A DNA stretch of 64,000 bases, from assembly GCA_902604005.1 (NCBI GenBank), contig CACKXH010000001.1:47990-111989 (forward strand), given 5' to 3'. The DNA comes from an uncultured Pelagibacteraceae bacterium. Its GTDB lineage: Bacteria > Pseudomonadota > Alphaproteobacteria > Pelagibacterales > Pelagibacteraceae. The translations under genes and the position numbers were made by a program. The notes under the pieces are model-generated. The model was not told the DNA's origin and made no database searches. It was given only the letters and a program-made list of their open reading frames with translations. Of this stretch, positions 25,228 to 34,319 are shown piece after piece. Position 1 is the stretch's first letter. The number at the start of each line of letters is the position of its first letter.

Positions 25228-26007
25228 ATGAGTATGGAAATTAATATAAATTGTGATTTAGGTGAAAAATCAAAACATCACTCAAATAAATATGATCAAG
25301 ATTTGTTAGAAATCGTCAATTCAGCGAATGTAGCTTGTGGTTACCATGCTGGAGATGAAGAAACTATGTGTCAAGTAGTTAAAATTTCAAAAAAAAATGG
25401 AGTAAGTATTGGTGCACATCCCTCTTTTAAAGACCCAGAAAATTTTGGTAGAGAAAGAATGAATCTTTCTGAAAGTGAAATAAAAAAACTAATAATTGAT
25501 CAATACGAAATTTTACAAAAAATAGCTTTAACCTATGGGGAAATAGTATCTCATATAAAACCTCATGGAGCATTAAATAATATGGCATGCGAAGATATTG
25601 AATTAGCTACAGTATTAGCCAAAACCATTAAGGATATTAATAAAGATATAATATATCTTGTGCCTACCGGATCAAAAATGCAAGAGGCAGCAAAAAAATT
25701 AAATATGAAATTTGCTTGTGAAATATTTGCTGATAGAAATTATGAGGATGATGGAAATCTTGTATCAAGAAAAAAATCTCATGCGTTAATAACAGACCCT
25801 GAACAAGCAAAAAAACACGTATTAAGAATGGTTCAAACTCAGTCGATTAATTGTCACAGCGGTAAGCAAATACCTTGTGAAATTGATTCTGTCTGTATAC
25901 ATGGTGATAATTTGAGTTCATTAGCTACAGCTAAATCAATTAAAAAAAATTTAATTGAAAATGGTTTAGAACTTAAAACGTTAAATAAAATGAAAAAATT
26001 TACTTAA
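25228..26007 (+). CDS. pxpA: 5-oxoprolinase subunit PxpA (LamB/YcsF family)
   Basis: Deacetylase-fold subunit that opens the 5-oxoproline ring with PxpB and PxpC. The ATG at 25228 (or 25234) gives about 259 residues and puts INCDLGEK at the N terminus as in other members; an ATG at 25210 would leave almost no room beside pxpB. Conserved parts are NVACGYHAGD, GAHPSFKDPENFGRE, HIKPHGALNN, CEIFADRNYEDDGNLVSR and VCIHGDN. It lies divergent from pxpBC and is followed after one base by a TPR protein. Confidence 0.93.
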   Translation: MSMEININCDLGEKSKHHSNKYDQDLLEIVNSANVACGYHAGDEETMCQVVKISKKNGVSIGAHPSFKDPENFGRERMNLSESEIKKLIIDQYEILQKIALTYGEIVSHIKPHGALNNMACEDIELATVLAKTIKDINKDIIYLVPTGSKMQEAAKKLNMKFACEIFADRNYEDDGNLVSRKKSHALITDPEQAKKHVLRMVQTQSINCHSGKQIPCEIDSVCIHGDNLSSLATAKSIKKNLIENGLELKTLNKMKKFT

Positions 26008-26008
26008 T

Positions 26009-26497
26009 ATGAAAAAAATAATTTTATCTTTGTCTATATTGATTTTAATTACCGGAAATGTATTTTCAGCAGGTTCTAGCAGTAGTGATGATAATGCTAA
26101 AACTAAATCAAATTATGAAAAGGCTGTAACCCACATAACCGCAGCAAAAAAATATGAGAAAAAAGGGAAATTAGAAAAAGCAAATAAAAGATATGCAAAA
26201 GCACAAGAGCTATTGATTAAATCAAACGATAAAAAACCTAACAATGCAGACACCCTAAATTATTTAGGGTTTACAACTAGAAAACTTGGTGATTTCGAAA
26301 ATGGAGAAAAATATTATCTTCAGGGTTTGGCTATTGATCCAAATCATAAAGGTATTAACGAATATCTTGGTGAATTATATGTAGCAACAAAAAGGCATAA
26401 CCTTGCTGTTGAAAGATTAGAAGTTTTAAAAGGTTGTAATTGTGAAGAGTATGAACAATTAAAAGCAGTAATTGCAGGAGAACCTTCTAAATATTAA
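26009..26497 (+). CDS. Secreted TPR-repeat protein
   Basis: A 162-residue protein with a cleavable signal peptide (KKIILSLSILILITGNVFSA) and then two to three tetratricopeptide-like units: a charged helix pair around residues 50-75 (KLEKANKRYAKAQELLIKSN), NADTLNYLGFTTRKLGDFEN and GINEYLGELYVATKRHNLA. It is probably periplasmic and mediates protein contacts; no specific role is evident. It follows pxpA by one base and converges on the TRAP permease with a shared TTAA stop. Confidence 0.82.
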   Translation: MKKIILSLSILILITGNVFSAGSSSSDDNAKTKSNYEKAVTHITAAKKYEKKGKLEKANKRYAKAQELLIKSNDKKPNNADTLNYLGFTTRKLGDFENGEKYYLQGLAIDPNHKGINEYLGELYVATKRHNLAVERLEVLKGCNCEEYEQLKAVIAGEPSKY

Positions 26498-27804
26498 TTT
26501 AAATTTTTTACCATTTGTTCTGGCATCCACAAAGCAATTTCAGGAAATATAACTACAAGTATTACTGCTAAAACCATTAATAAAAATAATGGAAAAGCAC
26601 TTCTAGCAATATAGCCCATATCTTTATTTGCCATTCCTTGAAGTACAAATAAATTAAATCCAACAGGAGGAGTAATTTGTGCCATTTCAACGACAATCAC
26701 TAAAAAAATACCAAACCAAATCATATCAAAACCAGCTTGTCTTATCATTGGCTCAATTATTGCCATTGTTAGTACAACGGCAGATATACCATCAAGAAAC
26801 ATTCCTAAAATAATATAAAAAATCATTAAAACCAAAATTAAGACATAAGGAGAAAGCTCCATGCCCTGTATCCATATTGCTAAATTTCTTGGTAATCCTG
26901 TAAAACCCATTGCTAAAGATAAAAAAGTAGAACCAGCTAAAATAAATGCAATCATGCATGAGGTTTTAGTTGCACCTAATAATGATGATTTAAATGTTTC
27001 TAAAGTTAAACTTTTTTGGAAGTAAGATAAAATTAAAGCGCCTACGACACCTAATGAAGCTGCTTCAGTTGCAGTTGCTACTCCGGTATATATAGACCCT
27101 ATAACTGCAGAAATAAGTAATATTACTGGTAAAAGTTGTTTTGATCTCTTTATTTTTTCTAAAAAAGAATATTCCTCAAGAATTTTTGGCATTTCTTTCT
27201 TATTAATCAAAGACCAAATAATAACATATGACATAAATATTAGTGCAATCATTATCCCTGGAATAATTCCTGCAATAAATAATTTTGCTATGGACTCTTG
27301 GACAGCCACACCGTAAATAATTAAAATAATTGATGGAGGTATTAGTAATCCCAAGGTACCTGAGCCAGCTAAACTACCTAATAAAATTTTTTCAGGGTAA
27401 TTTCTTTTTCTTAATTCAGGGATAGACATCTTTCCAACTGTAGCTACAGTTGCTGCTGATGATCCTGATATTGCAGCAAATAAAGCACATCCAACAACAT
27501 TTACATGAATTAAACCTCCTGGAAGCTTTTGCATCCAAGGAGATAGACCTTTAAATAAGTTTTCTGAGAGTTTAGTTCTAAAAAGAATTTCACCCATCCA
27601 AACAAATAAGGGTAATGCAGTCAATGTCCATGATGATGCAGTTCCCCATATTGTAGTAGCCATCGCATCACCTACTGGTCTGGAAGTAAATAACATCATG
27701 CCAATTGCTGATACCCCTATCATACTCAATGCAACCCAGATACCAGAGCCTAAAAAAAATAATAAAACACTTATAAAAAAAATTGTTAAAAATATCTCAG
27801 CCAT
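26494..27804 (-). CDS. dctM: TRAP transporter large permease (DctM)
   Basis: Main membrane subunit of a tripartite ATP-independent periplasmic transporter, driven by an ion gradient. The 436-residue protein has about twelve hydrophobic helices and DctM signatures: LPLFVWMGEILFRT, GCALFAAISGSSAATVATVG, GSLAGSGTLGLLIPPSIILI, and ATEAASLGVVGALIL, MAQITPPVGFNLFVLQG. It follows the small permease with no gap, forming a P-Q-M operon with 27805-29317. The substrate is most likely an organic acid or similar anion but cannot be read from the sequence. Confidence 0.94.
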   Translation of the reverse strand: MAEIFLTIFFISVLLFFLGSGIWVALSMIGVSAIGMMLFTSRPVGDAMATTIWGTASSWTLTALPLFVWMGEILFRTKLSENLFKGLSPWMQKLPGGLIHVNVVGCALFAAISGSSAATVATVGKMSIPELRKRNYPEKILLGSLAGSGTLGLLIPPSIILIIYGVAVQESIAKLFIAGIIPGIMIALIFMSYVIIWSLINKKEMPKILEEYSFLEKIKRSKQLLPVILLISAVIGSIYTGVATATEAASLGVVGALILSYFQKSLTLETFKSSLLGATKTSCMIAFILAGSTFLSLAMGFTGLPRNLAIWIQGMELSPYVLILVLMIFYIILGMFLDGISAVVLTMAIIEPMIRQAGFDMIWFGIFLVIVVEMAQITPPVGFNLFVLQGMANKDMGYIARSAFPLFLLMVLAVILVVIFPEIALWMPEQMVKNLN

Positions 27805-28290
27805 TTATATTTTTTTTTTTATATTTAAAATAAATTGATGAAACACACATATAAAAAATATTGTTGAACCTATTGCTACACTTGTTTGGGGTATCCATAT
27901 TAATATTTCATCTGCACCCTCACTTCTTTCTTGAAATTTGTAAGATATAATTAACATTTTTATAAAGTAGAATGCCAAATACCCAGAAAAAAAACTTGCA
28001 ATAATTAAGCACCATAATTCCATTAGCCATTTCTTAACTCCTGAAATTTTCTCTAAAAAGAGTGTTATCCTAATATGGCCACCTTCAACAAAAGTATAAG
28101 CTAATGCAAAAAATGAAGCTGAGGCCATACAATACCCTGAATATTCTGCTAAACCTCTAATATAAAAACCAAATATTCTTGATGAGATTCCTATGATGAT
28201 GAAGACAGCAACTAATATTAAAAAAGTTGCTGCTATATATCCAGAAATTTTATAAATTTTATTTAAAGTTTTATCTAAAGACTTAAACAT
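27805..28290 (-). CDS. dctQ: TRAP transporter small permease (DctQ)
   Basis: Four-helix membrane subunit of 161 residues pairing with DctM. It shows the usual features: helices at about residues 15-35, 50-70, 90-110 and 130-150, with the family pattern GLAEYSGYCMASASFFALAY, then GGHIRITLFLEKISG. It lies between dctM and the solute-binding protein gene. A strong stem-loop precedes it in the spacer and probably sets its expression below that of dctP. Confidence 0.9.
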   Translation of the reverse strand: MFKSLDKTLNKIYKISGYIAATFLILVAVFIIIGISSRIFGFYIRGLAEYSGYCMASASFFALAYTFVEGGHIRITLFLEKISGVKKWLMELWCLIIASFFSGYLAFYFIKMLIISYKFQERSEGADEILIWIPQTSVAIGSTIFFICVFHQFILNIKKKI

Positions 28291-28296
28291 AATAAT

Positions 28297-28329
28297 TTAA
28301 GGCCACTTAAATTTTTAAAGTGGCCTTAA
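28297..28329 (-). terminator. Stem-loop between dctP and dctQ
   Basis: A perfect 12 bp inverted repeat (28297-28308 with 28318-28329, arms TTAAGGCCACTT and AAGTGGCCTTAA) with a 9-base AT loop. It lies between the end of dctP and the start of dctQ. There is no long U tract, so it is more likely a partial terminator or 3' end stabiliser for the dctP message than a full stop. Confidence 0.75.
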
Positions 28330-28345
28330 GATATATCTAATTTAT

Positions 28346-29317
28346 TTACTTGTATGCTGATAATACAGCTGCTCCTCTTGATCCAGCTTTTTGAGACCAT
28401 TCTTTAGCCATAGTCTCTCCGACTTTTTCAAAATGAGATTGTAAAGATGAATTAACTTTTCCAACTATCATTCCAGCATCTGCTAAAGCTTTTTTATCTC
28501 CAACATTACCTTGTTTTGATAACTGCCATCCTTTCCTCTCAGCTAAAGCTGCTTGTTTCATAACTAAATCTTGAGTTGCTTTATCTAGTTTATTCCAAGC
28601 ATCTTTGTTGACTATAATCATATTTTTTGGAAACCACGCAGCTATATCATAAAAGTATTTCACTCCATTCTCCCAAATCTTAGAATTTTTTCCTGTTGTT
28701 GGAGAAGTAATCATACTTTCAACGGCACCTGTTGAAAAAGCTTGACTTATTTCAGCAGCTTCAATTTTAGTTGGAGCCATTCCAGTCAACTCAGCAATTC
28801 TGATAGTTGCAGAATTATATGCTCTAAATTTTAAACCTTTTAAATCATTTACAGAGTTAATTTCTTTTTTACTATACAAGCCTTGTGCTGGCCATGGAAC
28901 AGCGTATAAAAAAACAAGACCCTTTGCGTCTAAACCTTTTATAATTTCAGCTTTAGATGCTTTATATAATTTCATAGCATCCGAATAAGATGTAGCTAAG
29001 AATGGTTGAGAATCTACTTCAAGTAATGGATCTTCCTTACCTAAAGCTGACATAAATCTTTCACCTATCTGTGCTTGGCCAGTTCGAACAGCTCTAAAAA
29101 TTTCACCACCCTTAAATAGCGAACCACCAGGGTGAGTAACAATTGTTAACTTACCACCACTTTTTTCAGTTACATTATTCGCAAATTCTGTTGCATTTGC
29201 AGAATGAAAATTACCCGCTCCATAAGCAAGAGCCATGTCCCATTTTTCTGCAATGGCGATGTTAATTGACAAAATTAATGAAACTAAAACACTCATTAAA
29301 TATTTCATGAACTTCAT
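28346..29317 (-). CDS. dctP: TRAP transporter solute-binding protein (DctP)
   Basis: Periplasmic binding protein of 323 residues with a signal peptide (about the first 23 residues, ending SINIAIA). DctP marks are GGSLFKGGEIFRAVRTGQAQ, FLATSYSDAMKLY, NDLKGLKFRAYNSATIRIAE (with the ligand-binding Arg) and GAVESMITSPTTGKNSKIWE. An excellent Shine-Dalgarno, GGAGG at 29326-29322 on this strand, stands five bases ahead of the ATG, one of the strongest in the window and fitting an abundant binding protein. It leads the dctPQM operon. Confidence 0.94.
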   Translation of the reverse strand: MKFMKYLMSVLVSLILSINIAIAEKWDMALAYGAGNFHSANATEFANNVTEKSGGKLTIVTHPGGSLFKGGEIFRAVRTGQAQIGERFMSALGKEDPLLEVDSQPFLATSYSDAMKLYKASKAEIIKGLDAKGLVFLYAVPWPAQGLYSKKEINSVNDLKGLKFRAYNSATIRIAELTGMAPTKIEAAEISQAFSTGAVESMITSPTTGKNSKIWENGVKYFYDIAAWFPKNMIIVNKDAWNKLDKATQDLVMKQAALAERKGWQLSKQGNVGDKKALADAGMIVGKVNSSLQSHFEKVGETMAKEWSQKAGSRGAAVLSAYK

Positions 29318-29430
29318 TTATCCTCCATTTTTTTTTATTGTATTTCATAATGTATTAAATAATTTATCAATAAAAAAATCATACTACTTTTAATTGAATT
29401 ATTTTAAATATCGAATACTATGCTACTACT

Positions 29431-30042
29431 TTGTTACAAGAACTAATTATATTAGCTCAAATTATTTTTATTACCATTATCTTAACAGCAGATAATGCAA
29501 TAATCATTGGTGTCATTTCAGCTAATTTTATTCCAAAAAATAAAAAACAAATAATTTATTGGGGTGTTGCTGGTGCTTTAATTTTTAAAATTATATTTGC
29601 ACTTTTTGCTACTTATTTATTCAAATTCTACTTTATAAAAATATTAGGTGGTCTACTTTTAATTTGGATAGTAAATGATTTAAGAAAAGACCTCTTCGAA
29701 ATTAAAAAAATAAAATCACCAACTAAAAAATCAAAAGAGCCATCTTTTATTCAAAGTGTTTATAAAGTTTTGTTTGCAGATATAATGATTAGTTTTGATA
29801 ATGTAATTGGAGTGGTTGGTGCAGCTAAAGGTAATTTTGGTTTTATGATCTTTGGACTTGTGCTTTCTGTTGTGCTAACAGGAGCTTTGGCGACTTATCT
29901 TGCAAGCTATATTCAAAAACATTTATGGATAGCTTATATTGGCCTAGTTTTTATCTTATTGGTAGCGTTACAACTTGTAATTGGAGGATTAGTCGACCTT
30001 GATATCCTGTCTATTAATGAAGAATTTAGAAAATATTTTTAA
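29431..30042 (+). CDS. TerC/YjbE-family membrane protein
   Basis: A 203-residue integral membrane protein with six or seven helices. It carries the paired TerC motifs: ILTADNAIIIGVISANF in the first half and MISFDNVIGVVGAAKGNF in the second, both with the conserved Asp-Asn. Members export or handle metals such as manganese. The start appears to be TTG at 29431; the nearby ATG at 29420 is out of frame and meets a stop after eight codons. It converges on panB with a shared TTAA stop. Confidence 0.85.
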   Translation: MLQELIILAQIIFITIILTADNAIIIGVISANFIPKNKKQIIYWGVAGALIFKIIFALFATYLFKFYFIKILGGLLLIWIVNDLRKDLFEIKKIKSPTKKSKEPSFIQSVYKVLFADIMISFDNVIGVVGAAKGNFGFMIFGLVLSVVLTGALATYLASYIQKHLWIAYIGLVFILLVALQLVIGGLVDLDILSINEEFRKYF

Positions 30043-30812
30043 TAAGAGTATTTTTTAGATGGATATTTTTTATATTTTACTTCCATGGAAAACTTTTTTA
30101 ATCCCAAATTAATATATCTTTTAATGTTAATAAATTTTTTAACAAATTTAATCTTTGTATTATTTAAACCAATTAAATCATCAGTAACTAAAACTTGGCC
30201 ATCACAATGAACAGAAGATCCTATTCCAATCGTAGGTATTTTTAAAATTTGAGTAATTTGTTTAGCAGTAGAAGCTCTGACACACTCTATTACTATCGCA
30301 AATACTCCATTATTTTGAAGTAATAAAGCATCATTAATTAATCTTTTTTTTTCTGAAAGAGTTTTTCCCTTGGATTTAAATTTACCTTTTGCTGTTTGAG
30401 GTAATAATCCTAAATGGCCCATTACAGGAATTTTATTTTTAATTAAATGTTTTACTTGTTTTATAATATTTTTTCCTCCTTCTAATTTAACCGCATCACA
30501 TTTGGTTTCTTTCATTATTTTTTTTGCATTTTTCAAAGCTAAACTTTTAGTAGTGTAAGTTTTATAAGGCATGTCCACTACCATTAAACTTTTTTTAATA
30601 CCAAGCTTTACACTTCTCGAATGATCTATCATGTGTGATAGAGTAACTTTTCTTGTTGTATCATAGTTGTAAAGAACAGATCCCAATGAGTCACCAACTA
30701 AAGTAATATCAGCAAACTTATCAATTTCTTCTGCAAAGCTTTTTGAATACGCAGTAAGACATAAAATTTTAGATTTATTTTTTTTTGATTTAATTCTTTT
30801 TATTTTTTGCAT
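30039..30812 (-). CDS. panB: 3-methyl-2-oxobutanoate hydroxymethyltransferase (PanB)
   Basis: First step of pantothenate synthesis: adds a hydroxymethyl group from methylene-THF to 2-oxoisovalerate. The ATG at 30812 gives 257 residues, near the usual 264; an upstream ATG at 30875 adds 21 residues that overlap the VTC gene. Motifs are ILCLTAYSKSFAEEID, ITLVGDSLGSVLYNYDTT, CDAVKLEGG, PVMGHLGLLPQT, IVIECVRAS and PTIGIGSSVHCDGQVLVTDD. No panC, panD or panE is next to it; it is the last gene of the guaB-to-panB minus-strand run. Confidence 0.93.
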   Translation of the reverse strand: MQKIKRIKSKKNKSKILCLTAYSKSFAEEIDKFADITLVGDSLGSVLYNYDTTRKVTLSHMIDHSRSVKLGIKKSLMVVDMPYKTYTTKSLALKNAKKIMKETKCDAVKLEGGKNIIKQVKHLIKNKIPVMGHLGLLPQTAKGKFKSKGKTLSEKKRLINDALLLQNNGVFAIVIECVRASTAKQITQILKIPTIGIGSSVHCDGQVLVTDDLIGLNNTKIKFVKKFINIKRYINLGLKKFSMEVKYKKYPSKKYSY

Positions 30813-30841
30813 AGTAAATTTTACATTCTTTATAAAAAATT

Positions 30842-31429
30842 TCAAAACGAATGTGTCAAATGAATACCACGACAATATTTCGAAAATCTCGATGTAGGAT
30901 AATTTATAAACTGGTCTATGTAATCATTTGAATGTAAATTCTTCGTCTTAATTTCCAAAACTGTCTCTTTATCATTATATTTAATCTGAGACTTAAAACG
31001 AGAATTTTTATAATTAATTTTTGTATCAAAAGTTAATCTAAAATTTTTAAATTTATAATATTCTCTTTTATAATTTACTATAATTGAAGTGAAAATTTTT
31101 CCATAAAAAGGATCGTGTAAATAAGAATTATTTTTTCTAAAGTTCTCTTTTAATTCAATACTTTTTTTAAATCTTCCCTCAATAGATGAAATTTTTGTTT
31201 CTAAATTTTTGATAGATTTATCATCATACCACCTTAAACGAATTTTTTTTCTTGGCACTATGCCTTCTTCTGAGTCTGAAAACATTTTAAGTTCTTTGGT
31301 ATCAAAATACTCACTATTTATCTCTCTATCAGGATATAATTTTTTCATTCCTCTAGAAATTAGATCTGATTTTAATTTGATAGAGTCTCCATATGAAAGC
31401 CTATATTTTCTCTCATTTCTAAAAGTCAT
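30842..31429 (-). CDS. VTC-domain (polyphosphate polymerase-like) protein
   Basis: A 195-residue protein resembling the VTC4 tunnel-fold domain, which makes polyphosphate from ATP in yeast. Charged residues expected to line the tunnel are visible: NERKYRL at the N terminus, KKIRLRWYDD, NLETKISSIEGRFKKS, VNYKREYY and VLEIKTK near the C terminus, then the terminal SKYCRG. It sits 9 bp after a CotH-like gene and near DUF4956, a set that recurs in many bacteria. Whether it polymerises phosphate or binds another polyanion is not shown here. Confidence 0.82.
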   Translation of the reverse strand: MTFRNERKYRLSYGDSIKLKSDLISRGMKKLYPDREINSEYFDTKELKMFSDSEEGIVPRKKIRLRWYDDKSIKNLETKISSIEGRFKKSIELKENFRKNNSYLHDPFYGKIFTSIIVNYKREYYKFKNFRLTFDTKINYKNSRFKSQIKYNDKETVLEIKTKNLHSNDYIDQFINYPTSRFSKYCRGIHLTHSF

Positions 31430-31438
31430 AATTATTTC

Positions 31439-33652
31439 TTACTTAATTTTTTTAATTATTTTTGACATTTTATCTATATCATTTTTTTTTGAATAATTCT
31501 CACATTGTATATTTTTTACTTCAATTAAACTTCCAGAAAATTCTTGTTTCTTATTGTATGCAGATAAACAAAATTCTGTATTCTTAATATTTATATTATC
31601 AATGTTTGTTATTGAGCTATCTTTTGAGGCTACACCTATTTTTGAATTATTAATTAAAACTTCTTTTAAATTTAGAGTTGATTTCTCCCCAACTGAAATT
31701 GCTTTGTCTCCACAGTAGGAAAGATTAGAATTTATTATTTTGTATTCTCCACCACTTAAATCTACACAGTCATTGATAGCACTTTCCACCTTTAAATCAT
31801 TTATTTCTATGTTTGAAAAATCAATATCTACAGCATCGGAGTATGCAGATTGAATAGTTATATGTTTTATTTTTCCAAAAGAATTTACAATATTTAAGCT
31901 ATCCTCACATTGACCCTCTTTAAGAACAATATCTACATTATTTAGATTTGTATCAAAAAAATTTACACATCCAGTCATACCAAAAAAATTAATCCGTTGT
32001 TTTAATTTATTTTTCATTTCATTTTTTTTTCCTTTAAAAAGAATTTTCCAATTACTTAAATCAATATTTGAGAATAAAATCCAATCATTAGGTAAACTTT
32101 GAGATATTTCCATTCTCATATCTTTTTTAAAAATTTCTAATCTTAAATTTTGTGAATATGTGATCTGACCTTTATCAAAATTAATCTTTTTGAGTTCTGA
32201 CAATTCAGGATTTAAATATTCCGAAACTTTAATTTTTGGTAAAAACACTATTCTTTCGTCAGCGAATTCATTATTTGATAATATTTCCCCTAAATCTTCA
32301 GTTGATAATTTTACATTTTTTATGTCTTTACTAAAGATAGGCCTAATCTGTGCTTCATATAATTCGTTATTGTATTTTATATTTTCAATAAAAGATTGAT
32401 TTAACTTATTTTTTTTATGATTTTGAAAATAAAAATCCTTATTATTCTTTGTTAATAAACTATTTTTTTTATATTTTGGCTGTTCAATGGCTGTTTTCTC
32501 AATCTTTTTCAGATTATTAATTACCTGTATTAGGCTGTTGTTAAAAAAAGTATCACTATTTCCAACAATACGGCTATTAAACTTTTTTCTTAAATCATTT
32601 TGAAACTTACTATTATTTAGTTTTTTTAAATAATTTTCTATTTGTTTAATTTGAGATTTTGAATATATATCTTTTTCATATTCTCCAATTGGTTTATCTA
32701 ATCTAAGCATTCCATCATAATATATTGGCTCAAAACTTTGCGAAAAAACGTTATAATAAAACTTTCTATTATGTAAATGCAAAGCATGACGTCCATTCAT
32801 AGCTTCAATTAATAAATGATAATTAGTAAATTTTTCATTTTTACGTAAATTTGGATATATAACTGTCTTAGTCTTCAAATAGAACTCAATATGATCAAGA
32901 TATGATTCTTGTAATTTTTGAAATGCATAAAGTGTTATTAGTTGATGATTTGTTCCTTTTGTAAACCAATTTTCATTTATCATTTTAGATAATGAAACAT
33001 CGGCTAGTTCAAATACATCATAATCTTTATAGCCCCATATTAAACTTTCATCTCCCTCAAATATTGGTCCTTCCCGCTTATAATTTCTTTCTAATAACTC
33101 TTTTTCAGCTTTTTCTTGAAATAACATTAAATTAGTTATTCCATTAACTTTTGTAAAAACCTGAAAAGTTTCTGGAGTGATAAATCCTAATTCCTTTATT
33201 ATTAAACTTCCTAAAATCTCATTATTATTATGTCTTGTTTCAGGTATTAAAAGTTTAAATTTTACAGCATTAACAATATTTCCTGTGGTTAAACTGACAT
33301 CAAGTGAGCGAAAAGGCTTACCTTCTTTAATATCAATATGATCTGGCCAATCTCCACTTTGTCTTACTCTGCCTTCAAAATTACATTCCCCGAAATCATA
33401 AATTACATTAATTTTTGCAAAGAATCTTTTTTTATGTTTCGGTAAAATAAATCCCCTCTCTAATACTGATGAGTAGGCTTGAAGAAAATTTCTCACATAT
33501 CTTTGTGATTTGGGTGTCTTTATGTCTATTAATTTTATATTTTTAGGATTATTTATCTCATCTAAATACTCACTCGTATTAAAATTACATTTTGCAAATG
33601 TTATTGGACTTTGAAAAAATATTAATAAAAAAAAAATTAATCTTAATAACAT
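31439..33652 (-). CDS. CotH-kinase-like protein with C-terminal beta-helix
   Basis: A 737-residue secreted protein. Residues 1-20 are a signal peptide (ending ITFAKC). Residues about 60-380 resemble the CotH protein-kinase fold: GRVRQSGDWPDHID, KFKLLIPETRHNNNEILGS, GFITPETFQV, LMLFQEKAEKELLERN and a metal-binding-like YYDGMLRLDKP. Residues about 540-700 look like a right-handed parallel beta-helix of short repeated strands, for example SDAVDIDFSNIEINDLKVES and NDCVDLSGGEYKIINSNLSY. The combination suggests an envelope enzyme that acts on a surface polymer or protein. It lies between DUF4956 and VTC genes. Confidence 0.75.
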   Translation of the reverse strand: MLLRLIFFLLIFFQSPITFAKCNFNTSEYLDEINNPKNIKLIDIKTPKSQRYVRNFLQAYSSVLERGFILPKHKKRFFAKINVIYDFGECNFEGRVRQSGDWPDHIDIKEGKPFRSLDVSLTTGNIVNAVKFKLLIPETRHNNNEILGSLIIKELGFITPETFQVFTKVNGITNLMLFQEKAEKELLERNYKREGPIFEGDESLIWGYKDYDVFELADVSLSKMINENWFTKGTNHQLITLYAFQKLQESYLDHIEFYLKTKTVIYPNLRKNEKFTNYHLLIEAMNGRHALHLHNRKFYYNVFSQSFEPIYYDGMLRLDKPIGEYEKDIYSKSQIKQIENYLKKLNNSKFQNDLRKKFNSRIVGNSDTFFNNSLIQVINNLKKIEKTAIEQPKYKKNSLLTKNNKDFYFQNHKKNKLNQSFIENIKYNNELYEAQIRPIFSKDIKNVKLSTEDLGEILSNNEFADERIVFLPKIKVSEYLNPELSELKKINFDKGQITYSQNLRLEIFKKDMRMEISQSLPNDWILFSNIDLSNWKILFKGKKNEMKNKLKQRINFFGMTGCVNFFDTNLNNVDIVLKEGQCEDSLNIVNSFGKIKHITIQSAYSDAVDIDFSNIEINDLKVESAINDCVDLSGGEYKIINSNLSYCGDKAISVGEKSTLNLKEVLINNSKIGVASKDSSITNIDNINIKNTEFCLSAYNKKQEFSGSLIEVKNIQCENYSKKNDIDKMSKIIKKIK

Positions 33653-33653
33653 C

Positions 33654-34280
33654 TCATTGATTTAATCTTAATTGATAATTAATTAAATCATTTTCTTTTT
33701 TTATTAGATTCAATAAATTTTGAAGTTCATCAAAATTTGAATGACTTAATTCATAAGTAATTTTATCTTGCTCTTTTATTTTAGAAGATAAAAATTTACT
33801 TTGATCTAATAAACTTATATCATTTTTTGAGTTAATTTCTAAAACTGATAAAGGGTTTCCTTCAGAAAAAGAAACTATAAAAAAATTTTTATTTAATAAT
33901 TTGTAAATTTTTGAAACAATATATAATGAGACAACAGCTAACAATAAAGCCACTAAAAAATACAAAAGCCATCTTAGGTGAACTGAGGCCGCTATCCCAC
34001 TAGTAATACATGCAAAGTAAACTGTTAATTCTAATGGTGACCTTACTGGATTTCTAAATCTTACAATTGATAAAGCTCCAACCATACCTAATGATAAAGC
34101 TATATCTCCAGATATAACTTTGGTCACAAAAAAAGTTATTACTGGTAAAAATACTATTGTAACTGTATGAGAAAAAGTTATTGCCCAACGTTGTTTTGTT
34201 AAATCAAGTACTATTCTTATTACAATACTAAACAGTATTAGAAAAATTACAGATATAATTGGTTCAATTAAATCTTCCAT
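33654..34280 (-). CDS. DUF4956-family membrane protein
   Basis: A 208-residue protein with four N-terminal transmembrane helices and a soluble C-terminal domain of about 80 residues. Family marks are LALSLGMVGALSIVRFRNPV in SGDIALSLGMVGAL and SIVRFRNPVRSPLELTVYF, followed by ITSGIAASVHLRW. The function is unknown. It is one base upstream of the CotH-like gene and is followed by the VTC gene, the recurring triad. The C-terminal part may be a cytosolic regulator or ferredoxin-like fold; I cannot tell. Confidence 0.85.
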   Translation of the reverse strand: MEDLIEPIISVIFLILFSIVIRIVLDLTKQRWAITFSHTVTIVFLPVITFFVTKVISGDIALSLGMVGALSIVRFRNPVRSPLELTVYFACITSGIAASVHLRWLLYFLVALLLAVVSLYIVSKIYKLLNKNFFIVSFSEGNPLSVLEINSKNDISLLDQSKFLSSKIKEQDKITYELSHSNFDELQNLLNLIKKENDLINYQLRLNQ

Positions 34281-34319
34281 AGGAATTTATACTATTTATT
34301 TTAATTAAAATAAATTTAT

